From positions 1 to 52,343 of the forward strand of contig PYJA01000132.1 in the NCBI GenBank assembly GCA_003635185.1: a DNA stretch of 52,343 bases, in the 5' to 3' direction. The translations under genes were made by a program, and so were the position numbers. The notes beneath the pieces were generated by a model. The model was not told the origin of the DNA. It did not search any database and worked only from the letters and a program-made list of their open reading frames with translations. Of this stretch, positions 1 through 8,365 are shown piece after piece. The stretch comes from Candidatus Poribacteria bacterium. Lineage in GTDB: Bacteria; Poribacteria; WGA-4E; WGA-3G. Positions within the stretch are counted from its first letter, which is position 1. Every line of letters begins with the position of its first letter.

Positions 1-2
1 TA

Positions 3-1092
3 CAGGACTTACGCAAAATACTTGTAATATTTCTCTCCTATGGCTAATATAGTCTATAAGGAGGTTCATAAAATGACAAAACCAACACGTCTTGATTATT
101 GTCAATATCTACTCACGACCCGTGTCAACTATACTCTCACTCATTATGCGGATCACTGTGAGCGTTTTAGTCATGATCAAATTAATCGTTATCTTGCGGG
201 TGATCGTTTGCCCCCTCGTCTTGTCTGGGAAAGTGTCCAACCCCACTTGGTGCAAACTCCCGATGGATATATTATCTTTGATGATACTATTTTAGATAAA
301 AGACATGCACAAGATATAGCCTTTGCTCAGAAACAATATAGTGGAAATGCTCACACCACGATAAATGGTATAGGTGTTGTCACCTGTGTTTATGTCAACC
401 CGGAGTTAGACCGGTATTGGATTATTGATTTTCGTATTTACGATAAGCAAGGTGATGGCAAATCCAAGTTAGATCATGTTCAGGATATGCTTGATGTTTT
501 AGTGAACTCCCGCCATGTTGCTTTTAGCACAGTGTTGATGGATAGTTGGTATGCCAGCAAAGTGCTTATGTTATTCATTGAAAGTCTTGGTAAAAAGTTC
601 TATTGTCCACTGAAAAGGAACAGACTTGTTGATGATTCTAACGGCACAAAACCATATCAACACATTGACAGCTTAGAGTGGAGCCAAACAGAACAGAAGT
701 CGGGTAAACGTGTGAAAATCAACAAGTTCCCCAAAAATCATAAGGTGAAAGTATTCCGGGTAGTGTCTAATAAACGCACGGATTATGTTGCTACAAATGA
801 CTTGAACCAATCGGATGTGTCCGCTGTGCGACAGGTGTGTAGCGCACGCTGGAAGATTGAACAATTTCACCGTGAAACGAAACAACTCACAGGGATCGAA
901 AAATGTCAATGCCGTTTACCCCGTATTGTGAGAAACCACATCACTTGTGCTGTATTAGTATGGATTTACCTGATGCAAAAAGCAAATGAAATGGGGCAAA
1001 CGCTTTATCGAGTCAAAAATGAACCGTATTCTGATTTTCTACGCCAACAGCTAAAATCACCTACTTTGAAAATGGATATTGCGTAAGTCCTG
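3..1092 (+). mobile_element. Complete IS element, IS4-type, with 14-bp perfect terminal inverted repeats
   Basis: The element is bounded by perfect 14-bp inverted repeats, CAGGACTTACGCAA at 3-16 and its reverse complement at 1079-1092. It carries one transposase gene whose stop codon lies inside the right repeat, a common compact IS arrangement. Only two bases lie to the left in this window, so a target-site duplication cannot be tested. Immediately to the right an open frame of 31 codons without a start runs into a stop, so the element probably interrupted a gene. The same terminal sequence (GGACTTACGCA) recurs at the ends of a 128-bp element at 13286-13413. Confidence 0.85.
73..1086 (+). 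CDS. IS4-type DDE transposase
   Basis: Transposase of the surrounding insertion sequence; it would cut at the terminal inverted repeats and rejoin the DNA using a DDE (RNase H-like) catalytic site. Catalytic residues can be proposed: an Asp in IIFDDT, an Asp in VLMDSWYAS, and a Glu in the C-terminal helix read as ARWKIEQFHRETKQ, which fits the R-3-E-6-K part of the YREK signature of IS4-like enzymes (the Tyr position is Cys here). The ATG at 73 is chosen because AAGGAGG stands at 58-64, eight bases before it; an in-frame ATG at 40 has no such site. This gives 337 residues, a full length for the family, with no frameshift, so it may be active. The exact IS family name was not verified. Confidence 0.85.
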   Translation: MTKPTRLDYCQYLLTTRVNYTLTHYADHCERFSHDQINRYLAGDRLPPRLVWESVQPHLVQTPDGYIIFDDTILDKRHAQDIAFAQKQYSGNAHTTINGIGVVTCVYVNPELDRYWIIDFRIYDKQGDGKSKLDHVQDMLDVLVNSRHVAFSTVLMDSWYASKVLMLFIESLGKKFYCPLKRNRLVDDSNGTKPYQHIDSLEWSQTEQKSGKRVKINKFPKNHKVKVFRVVSNKRTDYVATNDLNQSDVSAVRQVCSARWKIEQFHRETKQLTGIEKCQCRLPRIVRNHITCAVLVWIYLMQKANEMGQTLYRVKNEPYSDFLRQQLKSPTLKMDIA

Positions 1093-1187
1093 AAGAAGTC
1101 GCTTCAGGTGAGGGGAACGAAGTTAAGGTGATTAATGAAACTTTCTTTAAAATATTTATGCAAGATATTCGCAATGGAGGTGCATAA
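1092..1187 (+). pseudogene. 3' end of an unknown gene cut off by the IS element
   Basis: Directly after the right inverted repeat an open frame reads 31 codons (EEVASGEGNEV... ending DIRNGGA) to a TAA at 1185-1187. This TAA overlaps the ATG of the next small gene (TAATG), a sign of translational coupling. There is no start codon with a ribosome binding site; the 5' part would lie beyond the IS, left of the window. The protein was not recognised. The coupling suggests the lost gene and the 77-residue gene downstream formed a two-gene unit. Confidence 0.5.
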
Positions 1188-1420
1188 TGCATAACGACAA
1201 ATTAAGCCTTGAAACCCATGAGTGGGTGAGTGAGATGCTGCGGATTGGGAATCGTGCTGCGAAAAGGGCACAAGAGGAGAACCGCAAAAAAGGGATCCCG
1301 AATGTGTATGATATTAACGGGCATCGTTACTACGAACTGCCAAATGGTGAATTGACGAAGGAAGACCCGTATCCGTTATCGAAAGAAGGGACAGATGAGA
1401 ACACAACATCTAATCTGTAG
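1187..1420 (+). CDS. Small hypothetical protein, 77 aa
   Basis: Family not recognised. The ATG overlaps the stop of the truncated upstream frame and is preceded by GGAGG at 1176-1180. The protein is charged: a predicted helix (about residues 8-35, rich in Glu, Arg and Lys) is followed by a short part reading YDINGHRYYELPNGEL, which looks like a small beta hairpin. There is no signal peptide or membrane segment. Small size plus coupling to a lost upstream gene could fit a toxin-antitoxin or similar two-gene unit, but nothing seen in the sequence proves this. The stop codon TAG is part of the GTAG head of a hairpin repeat at 1417-1440, so the repeat sits exactly at the gene end. Confidence 0.6.
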   Translation: MHNDKLSLETHEWVSEMLRIGNRAAKRAQEENRKKGIPNVYDINGHRYYELPNGELTKEDPYPLSKEGTDENTTSNL

Positions 1421-1440
1421 CACAACCTGTTAGGTTGTGC
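1417..1440 (+). repeat. GTAG-headed hairpin (REP-like), copy 1
   Basis: GTAG is followed by a perfect hairpin, arms GCACAACCT and AGGTTGTGC with loop GTT. It overlaps the stop codon of the 77-residue gene. Other copies at 26776, 27303, 50866 and 51890 differ in the arms with matching changes on both sides. Confidence 0.75.
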
Positions 1441-1454
1441 AGAAACGGAACACA

Positions 1455-1616
1455 ACCATAGGTGTCAATTTAAGAATTTTGACTTGTATTAGAAGATGTC
1501 TTTAGTCCCGTAGGGACTAAAATGAAGGTTTTCAACGTTATCTATAAACATATCGTCCCTACGGGACTAAAGAACGAAATTCGTATTAAAATAATCCTTA
1601 AATTGACACCTATGGT
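1455..1616. mobile_element. Miniature inverted-repeat element, 162 bp, in a palindrome-rich gap
   Basis: The gap 1421-1770 holds no gene. Perfect 20-bp inverted repeats lie at 1455-1474 and 1597-1616 (core TAGGTGTCAATTTAAG). Inside are a perfect palindrome at 1501-1521 (arms TTTAGTCCC/GGGACTAAA, loop GTA) and a related one at 1555-1567. The element is flanked by near-identical 21-bp direct repeats at 1437-1457 and 1615-1635 (20 of 21 match), overlapping the element ends by two or three bases. No transposase is encoded, so if mobile it needs help from elsewhere. Direct repeats of this length could be a target duplication or a pre-existing tandem repeat. Confidence 0.6.
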
Positions 1617-1770
1617 GCAGAAACAGAACACAACCTAACAAGTTGTGGGACAACACATGCAGTCCGTTAGGTTTGCTAAACGCACAGATCAAAAGTGTTC
1701 AGGTAATTCTAAAATCTACTATAAAACACAAATCGAAATATATACTTCGCTTTTTTAGAAAGGAAAATTA

Positions 1771-2328
1771 ATGGCAGCATTAAACGATTTACGAAACGGA
1801 TTAGTTATCCGGCTTGATAATGTTGTCTACACGATTGTAGACTGTCAACCTGTGAAACCCGGTAAAGGAGGCGCGTTCACTCGAACTAAAATTAAACGTG
1901 TAACGGATGGCGCAGTACTTGATCGCACCTTTCGCGCCAGTGAAACTATTGAAACCGTCCGGCTCATCGACCAAGAAATGCAGTTTCTCTATAGTGAAGG
2001 CGGCATCTTATGGTTTATGGATAATGAGACTTTTGACCAACATGAACTTCCTGAAACACTGCTCGGAGATAGTGTAAAATACTTAAAAGAGGGTGTAACT
2101 GTAACGGTCAAAATGGATGCGGCTACACCGCTTGCGGTGGTACTCCCAACTTTTGTTGAACTCAAAATTGTTGAAACGGACCCCGGTTTACGAGGAGATA
2201 CCGTCAGCGGGGGTTCAAAAACAGCAAAATTAGAGACCGGTGCTGTCGTCAATGTCCCGCTTTTTGTGAAAAACGAAACCGTCATTAAAGTTGACACGCG
2301 GACCGGGAAATACGTTGAAAGGGTTTAA
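1771..2328 (+). CDS. efp: Translation elongation factor P
   Basis: EF-P binds between the P and E sites of the ribosome and rescues stalling at polyproline stretches. The 185-residue length is normal for the family, with an N-terminal KOW-like barrel and two OB-type barrels. The loop PVKPGKGGAF places a lysine (K32) at the position that is post-translationally modified in many bacteria; no EpmA/EpmB-type modifying enzyme is visible in this window. AGAAAGGA lies 5-12 bases before the ATG. It is followed after three bases by accB and then accC; efp next to accBC is a recurrent bacterial arrangement. The gene is intact. Confidence 0.95.
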   Translation: MAALNDLRNGLVIRLDNVVYTIVDCQPVKPGKGGAFTRTKIKRVTDGAVLDRTFRASETIETVRLIDQEMQFLYSEGGILWFMDNETFDQHELPETLLGDSVKYLKEGVTVTVKMDAATPLAVVLPTFVELKIVETDPGLRGDTVSGGSKTAKLETGAVVNVPLFVKNETVIKVDTRTGKYVERV

Positions 2329-2331
2329 AAC

Positions 2332-2820
2332 ATGAAACAAAAAAAGCAAAGTGAGAAAGTTGACGCTTCCGCTGATACAGAAGTTACTGCTGACCCGCTC
2401 CTACAACGTCTTGAAGGCCTCATTGCAATTGCGGAGAAATCGGATTTGGCAACGGCTCGGATTCGAGATGGGGAAGTCGAAATAGAAATTTCGCGCACAA
2501 CCGCTCAATCAGTTGCTCCCTCTGCACTTGCCAATCCGAATACTACCGCATCCACACTCGTTACGGAAAACGAAGCAGGTGACGACATAATTCGCTCACC
2601 GATGCCTGCTCGTTTTTATCGGTCACCAGCCCCTGATGAACCGCCGTTTATTGAAATCGGTGATACTGTTACAGCAGGTGCTTCGTTAGCTACGCTTGAA
2701 GTCATGAAAACTTTTAACGACGTTGAGGCACCTTTCAATTGTGAAGTTCTTGAAATTCTTGTAGAAGACGGTGAAGCTGTTGAATACAATCAACCCCTCT
2801 TTCGGGTGAGGCAAACTTAG
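2332..2820 (+). CDS. accB: Biotin carboxyl carrier protein of acetyl-CoA carboxylase
   Basis: AccB carries biotin between the biotin carboxylase (AccC, next gene) and the carboxyltransferase in the first step of fatty acid synthesis. The 162 residues have the usual plan: an N-terminal helical part, a Pro/Ala/Thr-rich linker (about 57-90), and a C-terminal biotinyl domain (about 88-162). The biotin-accepting lysine is K126 in LEVMKTFND. The canonical motif is EAMK, so Val replaces Ala here; VMK is known from some other biotin carriers. The gene begins three bases after efp and ends four bases before accC, so the three are probably one transcript. accA and accD are not in the window. Confidence 0.93.
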   Translation: MKQKKQSEKVDASADTEVTADPLLQRLEGLIAIAEKSDLATARIRDGEVEIEISRTTAQSVAPSALANPNTTASTLVTENEAGDDIIRSPMPARFYRSPAPDEPPFIEIGDTVTAGASLATLEVMKTFNDVEAPFNCEVLEILVEDGEAVEYNQPLFRVRQT

Positions 2821-2824
2821 GGCT

Positions 2825-4183
2825 ATGTTTCAAAAAATACTAATTGCAAACCGTGGTGAGATAGCTATTCGTGTAATCCGTGCTTGTAAGGATATGGATA
2901 TTAAGACTGTCGCTATTTACTCAACGGCAGACAAAGATGCCCTCCACGTAAAATATGCCGATGAGGCATACTGTATCGGACCGCCCCCTTCTACCGATAG
3001 TTATCTTAAATATGCCAATATCACGACTGTGGCTGACTTGGCGAATGTTGATGCGATACACCCCGGTGCTGGGTTTCTCGCTGAAGATGCACAATTCGCT
3101 GAAATCTGTGAGGCACATGAAATAAAATTTATCGGGCCTTCCATTAACGATCTCAATATTATGGGCGACAAGGTTCGCGCCCTTGAAACAGTCGCAAAGG
3201 CAGGTTTGAAACTTGTTCCCGGCAGCCAAAATAGAAAAAGGAAAAAAGACAAAAAAGCCACCGTTGAAACCGCTGAAGAAGCAGCTGAACTTGCAGAAAA
3301 AATTGGTTACCCGGTCGGAATCAAGGCATCGGCTGGTGGTGGCGGCCGCGGCATTCGGATCGCATACAATCGTCCCAGTTTGTTCAATCTTTTCCATATC
3401 GCAAAATCAGAAAGCGAAGCCGCTTTTGGCAACAGTGATGTCTACATCGAAAAATGGATTGAAGATGCCCGGCATATTGAAGTACAAGTTTTGGGAGATG
3501 CTCACGGAAATGTTGTCCATTTCGGAGAACGTGAATGTTCCATCCAGCGCAAACAGCAAAAACTATTGGAAGAAGCACCTGCCGCGTCCATTCCAGCTAA
3601 ACTTCGGAATGAAATTTGTAAAGCTGCTGTCAAAGCCGCTAAGTCCATCGGATACCTAAATGCAGGTACAATTGAGTTTGTCGTTGATAAGGACGAAAAA
3701 TTCTATTTCCTTGAGATGAATACGCGCATTCAGGTAGAGCATACCATCACCGAAAGCATTACTGGTATTGATCTCATTAAAGAACAGATTCGTTTGGCAA
3801 TGGGAGAAGAACTCGGATACAATCAATCTGATATCCGCATCGAAGGGCATGCTATTGAATGCAGAATCAATGCCGAAGACCCCGCAAATCAGTTCATGCC
3901 TTCGCCAGGGTTAGTTACAGACTATCAACCCCCCGGTGGTATCGGGATTCGCGTTGATGGGTATATCTACACCGGTTATACCGTTCCTCCACATTACGAT
4001 TCACTCGTCGCAAAATTAATCGCTACTGGTAGAGATCGTGACGAAGCAATTGCCCGATTGAAGCGGGCGCTTTCCGAATTTAAGATTGAAGGTATCAAAA
4101 CCACAATTCCACTTCATCAAAAGATTCTGGATGATGAGCGGTTTCTAAACCGAACTATTTTTACAAACTTCCTAAAAACATGA
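2825..4183 (+). CDS. accC: Biotin carboxylase subunit of acetyl-CoA carboxylase
   Basis: ATP-dependent carboxylation of biotin on AccB, using bicarbonate. The 452 residues show an ATP-grasp fold: N-terminal KILIANRGEIAIRVIRAC, glycine-rich loop GGGGRGIR, HIEVQVLGD, EMNTRIQVEH and RINAEDP. Two oddities stand out. Around residues 134-150 the loop is strongly basic (NRKRKKDKK) where relatives usually have an acidic or neutral stretch. The conserved RRHQK segment reads QRKQQK, with Gln in place of His but the following catalytic-region Lys kept. The last codons overlap the next gene by four bases (ATGA), implying translational coupling to a secreted CRTAC1-type protein, an unusual partner. Confidence 0.94.
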   Translation: MFQKILIANRGEIAIRVIRACKDMDIKTVAIYSTADKDALHVKYADEAYCIGPPPSTDSYLKYANITTVADLANVDAIHPGAGFLAEDAQFAEICEAHEIKFIGPSINDLNIMGDKVRALETVAKAGLKLVPGSQNRKRKKDKKATVETAEEAAELAEKIGYPVGIKASAGGGGRGIRIAYNRPSLFNLFHIAKSESEAAFGNSDVYIEKWIEDARHIEVQVLGDAHGNVVHFGERECSIQRKQQKLLEEAPAASIPAKLRNEICKAAVKAAKSIGYLNAGTIEFVVDKDEKFYFLEMNTRIQVEHTITESITGIDLIKEQIRLAMGEELGYNQSDIRIEGHAIECRINAEDPANQFMPSPGLVTDYQPPGGIGIRVDGYIYTGYTVPPHYDSLVAKLIATGRDRDEAIARLKRALSEFKIEGIKTTIPLHQKILDDERFLNRTIFTNFLKT

Positions 4184-5955
4184 AACTCTTTATAAATACA
4201 ACAACGAAGGGATGGTGCGTTCCTAACTGTGTCATGTGCATTGTGGTCATGATGGCTGTCACAATGCATGCACTTGCACAACCTGTTATCTTTGTTGATG
4301 TAACATACAAAGCAGGTATACGTTTTCAGCATTCACAGGGCACGCGCTCCAGTCTGCTACCAGAAGATATGGGTTCGGGAGCGGGTTTCGCAGACATAGA
4401 TAATGATGGCGATCTTGATCTTTACATTGTAAATATTCCTGGACCTTTAGTGGTACAATCCTCGCAACCCGTTGCGGAGTCTAAGGAATCTAATCTGATA
4501 TCTGAAAATGCTCTCTATCGGAACAACGGTGATGGCACTTTTACTGACATCACGCGTGCAGCGAAAGTTGGACATCGCGGATACGGTATGGGATGTGTCT
4601 TTGCAGATTACAATGGAGATGGCAACGTCGATCTCTATGTAACGAATTATGGCGAAAACGTGCTTTATCAGAACAATGGGAACGGCACATTTACTGATGT
4701 AACAAAGACTGCCGGGGTCGGTTGTCCGTTATGGAGTACTGGGGCTGCTTTCGCTGATTATGATGGTGATAACGATCTTGACCTTTATGTTTGTAACTAC
4801 GTTACGTATGACTTGGAACAATTGGAACAAATGAAGGCAGAGTCCTTGCAATCTGGGAAACCGGTGCCCAGTGAGCTTAACCCACATGTTTTTCAACCGC
4901 AGGATAATGTCTTATACCGAAACAACGGTGATGGTACTTTTTCTGATGTGACAACCGAAGCAGGTGCCGCTGCACCTGGAGGTAGAAGTCTACAAGCCAT
5001 CTTTAGCGACTTTGACCAGGACAACGATATGGACCTGTATGTAGCAAACGATACTTCTGAAAACCACGTCTATCGCAATGAGGGAAATGGAACTTTCACC
5101 GATGTCAGTGCCGAGTCATGGGCAGCTGATTTTCGTGGTTCCATGGGATTGACCGCAGGAGATTACGATGCTGATGGAGATATTGACCTCTTTATCAGTC
5201 ATTGGGTTGATGAAGAAAACGCTCTTTATAGAAATCTGTTGAATGAAAACGATACAATCGCAACCGAAGTTGGGAAAGAGGTTAATCCAAAAATCCGAGA
5301 TAAAAAACGCGTTCGATTTGTAGATGAATCCTACACATCCATGCTTGCTGAAGTGAGCATCAAACAGATTGGATGGGGCACTTCACTTTTTGACTACGAT
5401 AACGATGGGGATTTGGATATCTTTGTGGCAAACGGGAGCACTTTCCAAAAACTTGACCAACCTGAGTCGCTTATTCCGCAAAACGATCAATTGTTTCGTA
5501 ACGAGGGGGATGGCACTTTCAGTGATGTTAGTAAAAGCTCGGGGATTGCGATCCTTCCCACACGTGTCAGCCGTGGCGCAGCCTTCGGAGACTACGACAA
5601 CGATGGCGATGTAGACATTTTCATCGTTAACAATTATGCAAAGCCAACTTTGCTGCGGAATAACGCAAACACTTTGAAGAATAGCAATAATTGGTTGCAT
5701 GTTAAACTGGTAGGCACAAACGAAAACCGAAATGCCATCGGTGCGAAAATTCTACTCAAAACAGCAGAAACTACACAGGTCCGAGAAATTTACGCTGGAG
5801 ATAGCTACATGTCCGCTAACAGTTTTATTGCTGAATTTGGGTTAGGAAAAGCATCACAGATTAAGATGCTACAGGTAATCTGGCCGAACGGTAAAACACA
5901 AACGTTTCAAGATGTATCGGTAAATCAACATATACAGATTATGCAGAAACCATAG
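4180..5955 (+). CDS. Secreted CRTAC1/ASPIC-UnbV protein with FG-GAP (VCBS) repeats
   Basis: 591 residues. An N-terminal hydrophobic segment (about residues 15-34) ending HALA looks like a signal peptide. The body holds at least seven calcium-loop repeats of the type DxDxDGDxDLY (for example DIDNDGDLDLY, DYNGDGNVDLY, DYDNDGDVDIF), which build an integrin-like beta propeller. The C-terminal about 85 residues (NNWLHVKLVG... IWPNGK) match the ASPIC/UnbV domain. Such proteins are extracellular and probably bind calcium and a polymer or partner; no enzymatic role is assigned. The start overlaps accC by four bases. Despite this coupling a direct link to lipid synthesis is not implied by the family. 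Confidence 0.88.
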   Translation: MKLFINTTTKGWCVPNCVMCIVVMMAVTMHALAQPVIFVDVTYKAGIRFQHSQGTRSSLLPEDMGSGAGFADIDNDGDLDLYIVNIPGPLVVQSSQPVAESKESNLISENALYRNNGDGTFTDITRAAKVGHRGYGMGCVFADYNGDGNVDLYVTNYGENVLYQNNGNGTFTDVTKTAGVGCPLWSTGAAFADYDGDNDLDLYVCNYVTYDLEQLEQMKAESLQSGKPVPSELNPHVFQPQDNVLYRNNGDGTFSDVTTEAGAAAPGGRSLQAIFSDFDQDNDMDLYVANDTSENHVYRNEGNGTFTDVSAESWAADFRGSMGLTAGDYDADGDIDLFISHWVDEENALYRNLLNENDTIATEVGKEVNPKIRDKKRVRFVDESYTSMLAEVSIKQIGWGTSLFDYDNDGDLDIFVANGSTFQKLDQPESLIPQNDQLFRNEGDGTFSDVSKSSGIAILPTRVSRGAAFGDYDNDGDVDIFIVNNYAKPTLLRNNANTLKNSNNWLHVKLVGTNENRNAIGAKILLKTAETTQVREIYAGDSYMSANSFIAEFGLGKASQIKMLQVIWPNGKTQTFQDVSVNQHIQIMQKP

Positions 5956-5963
5956 ATCGTGTT

Positions 5964-7409
5964 ATGGTAAATTGCAATTTTCTTATTAGAAGGTTTGGTA
6001 AGTCCGATAGGTTATCCCAAACAGCTGTTATGAATATCAATACCTTCCCAAAATCCGCCTTGTTGACTGAATCCGAGATGGCACTGTTTGTTGACTACTA
6101 TCAACTTACAATGGGGCAAGCAGATTTAAAAAAACAAAACAATTCTATCATTACCGCTAATTACTATGTCCGTAGAATTCCGCAGGGCGAATATCTGATT
6201 GCAGCAGGTCTTGAACAGGTTATCCACTACATCTTAAATCTGCACTTTACGGATGATATCCTCACCTGGTTAGCCAAACGCGGAGAATTGCACAAAGATT
6301 ATCTGGAATCGTTGAAAAATTTCCGATTTGACGGTTCCATTTATGCTGTTCCTGAAGGCACCCCCGTTTTCCCTAACGAACCGATTATCAATGTGACTGG
6401 TAGATCCCGTGACGTTCAACTTTTTGAAACTTATCTGCTCTGCGTGATGAACTTTCAAACGTTGATTGCCTCAAAAGCTTCACGAATTGTTCACGCGGCA
6501 AAGGGAAAGCCAGTTTTCGATTTCGGTGCAAGACGCGCACACGGTAGAGATGCGGGTATCCTGGCTGCGCGTGCCTCATTTATCGGCGGTGCAAGCGGCA
6601 CATCGCTTGTGCTTGCGGGGTGTTATTTCGATATCTCCTACGTCGGTACGATGGCACATAAATTTGTTATGGAACGACCAACAGAGGTCGATGCGTTCCG
6701 AGATTATGCTAACGTCTTCCCGCACAACACAACATTTCTAATTGATACCTACGATACGTTACGGGGGGCAAGAAATGCATGCATCGTTGCACATGAAATG
6801 GCAGCGCGCGGTGCCCGACTCAAAGCAGTAAGATTAGATAGCGGTGATCTTTTGACGCTCAGCAAGGAAGTTCGTAATATCCTTGATGCATCAGGACTTG
6901 ATTATGTGCAGATTATCGCCAGCCATGATCTTGATGAATTTAAGATAGACAAATTACTTAAAGAAAGTGCGCCGATTGATGGTTTTGGAGTCGGCACACG
7001 TCTTGCGACTGGTGCTAACTTTAATTCTCGGACAGGTAAGGGGGGACCTTCCGCGCTCGGCGGTGTCTACAAATTAGTTGAACGCGACGGGATTCCCGTT
7101 GGTAAACAGACGCTTGATGAACCTGCCAAAGCCACTATCCCAGGAAGAAAACAGGTTTATCGGCAAACTGACGCAGATGGAAATTACTGTAAAGACTGTA
7201 TAACGCTTTGGGATGAACCGATATCTGATGGAGAACCGCTCTTAATTTCCATTGTCAAAGACGGAGAATTGATGTATAATTTTCCAAATCTGACAGACAT
7301 TCAGGAACGGACAAGGACAGAACTCGCGAAATTAGATGAATCTCATAAGGTTTTGACAGATGCTAAGCCGTATCCAGTTGAAATGCATTCAGGGTTGAGA
7401 ACAGAATAG
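5964..7409 (+). CDS. pncB: Nicotinate phosphoribosyltransferase
   Basis: Converts nicotinate and PRPP, with ATP hydrolysis, to nicotinate mononucleotide in the NAD salvage pathway; nadD for the next step lies at 28.5-29.1 kb. Family marks: ALLTESEMALFVDYYQLTM near the N terminus, GARRAHG (about residue 187), GTMAHKFVM with the likely regulatory/catalytic His, VRLDSGDL (about 290) and FGVGTRLATG phosphate-binding loop (about 340). Neither possible start has a clear ribosome binding site; ATG 6030 leaves nine residues before ALLTE, as in relatives, so it may be the true start, while ATG 5964 gives the longest frame. The last about 175 bases have decayed copies further right (8354-8382 and 9198-9375). 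Confidence 0.92.
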   Translation: MVNCNFLIRRFGKSDRLSQTAVMNINTFPKSALLTESEMALFVDYYQLTMGQADLKKQNNSIITANYYVRRIPQGEYLIAAGLEQVIHYILNLHFTDDILTWLAKRGELHKDYLESLKNFRFDGSIYAVPEGTPVFPNEPIINVTGRSRDVQLFETYLLCVMNFQTLIASKASRIVHAAKGKPVFDFGARRAHGRDAGILAARASFIGGASGTSLVLAGCYFDISYVGTMAHKFVMERPTEVDAFRDYANVFPHNTTFLIDTYDTLRGARNACIVAHEMAARGARLKAVRLDSGDLLTLSKEVRNILDASGLDYVQIIASHDLDEFKIDKLLKESAPIDGFGVGTRLATGANFNSRTGKGGPSALGGVYKLVERDGIPVGKQTLDEPAKATIPGRKQVYRQTDADGNYCKDCITLWDEPISDGEPLLISIVKDGELMYNFPNLTDIQERTRTELAKLDESHKVLTDAKPYPVEMHSGLRTE

Positions 7410-7468
7410 GAATAAAGATACGTAAGTCGTGATAAGAGACATGTCTGCTCTGATATACCAGGGAGGAA

Positions 7469-8365
7469 ATGATGAATACTGTAACGGACTTTGCATTCAA
7501 GCAAAGAAAATATATGCCCACCTTTCCAAAAGCGATTGGAAAACCGACTATCTACATTGAAGGCTATCCGTGTGAGGACGATGAACCTATGGCCGCAACC
7601 GATTTTCACGCTGAACAGATTACTACGTTTTCTGATCAACTCAAACGATATTTTGCAATTAATGAACTGGTTCACATTGCCGTTGACAGTTTTATCTATT
7701 ATAGTGAAGGGGATATTACAAAATGTGTCGCCCCTGATATCCACATTGTATTTGGTGTTGATAAATACCCACTACGTCGCAGTTTCTATACGTGGGCAGA
7801 AGGGGCAGTCCCCGTTGCTGTCTTTGAGTTTCTCTCAGAAGCGACATCGTATCAGGATCGGCATGAGAAAGTTGGTGTGTATCTGAACGATATAGGCGTT
7901 CAAGAATACTTTATTCATCAACCTGAAATGAAAAAGCCCGCAGAATTTCATGGGTGGCGGCGGCGTGCTTCTGGTGATATTGTTGAAATAGTGCCGGATG
8001 CGGCGGGTGGATTGTTCAGTGAAGCATTAAATCTCTGGTTTCGGTGGGAGGATCAACTTGATACGCACGTTAGACTTTTGCGCCCATCCCTGCCGGATGG
8101 CACACCGATTACAACCTCTACGGAAGAGGAACAATTGCGAATAGAAGCGGAGGAACGCGCCGAAGAAGCAGAGGAACGCGCCGAAGAAGCAGAGGAACGC
8201 GCCGAAGAAGCAGAGGAACGCGCCGAAGAAGCAGAGGAACGCGCCGAAGAAGCAGAGGAACGCGCCGAAGAAGCAGAACAGCTCGTAAAAGAAGAAGCGG
8301 AACGGCGGCAGACATTAGAAGCAGAGTTAGAACGGCTCCGGGCACAACTTCCCAACCGCTCTTAA
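7469..8365 (+). CDS. Uma2-family (DUF820) protein with heptad coiled-coil tail, copy 1
   Basis: 298 residues. The first about 200 match the Uma2/DUF820 group, a PD-(D/E)XK nuclease-like fold frequent in cyanobacteria and similar genomes: APDIHIVFG, then VAVFEFLSEATSYQDRHEKVGVYLNDIGVQEYFI, with the Asp and Glu expected of such a site. Biological role is not established for the family. The tail is a charged coiled coil made of six exact AEERAEE heptads encoded by a 21-bp tandem repeat (8147-8272). GGGAGG at 7461-7466 serves ATG 7469 or, with better spacing, ATG 7472. The stop codon falls within a short sequence that matches the inside of pncB. Confidence 0.82.
   Translation: MMNTVTDFAFKQRKYMPTFPKAIGKPTIYIEGYPCEDDEPMAATDFHAEQITTFSDQLKRYFAINELVHIAVDSFIYYSEGDITKCVAPDIHIVFGVDKYPLRRSFYTWAEGAVPVAVFEFLSEATSYQDRHEKVGVYLNDIGVQEYFIHQPEMKKPAEFHGWRRRASGDIVEIVPDAAGGLFSEALNLWFRWEDQLDTHVRLLRPSLPDGTPITTSTEEEQLRIEAEERAEEAEERAEEAEERAEEAEERAEEAEERAEEAEERAEEAEQLVKEEAERRQTLEAELERLRAQLPNRS
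8147..8272 (+). repeat. 21-bp tandem repeat, six units, in the Uma2 coiled-coil tail
   Basis: Six consecutive units of 21 bases encode the heptad AEERAEE. Units 2-6 are identical and unit 1 differs by one base (GCG for GCA). The downstream paralogue at 8427-9209 has this stretch reduced to EAEARAEEEAERR, so the repeat has expanded or contracted since the duplication. A multiple of three keeps the frame open for any copy number. Confidence 0.95.

Noticed and set aside
8147..8272. Possible CRISPR-like or satellite array
   Set aside because: Units are contiguous without spacers, in frame, and encode a coiled-coil heptad.
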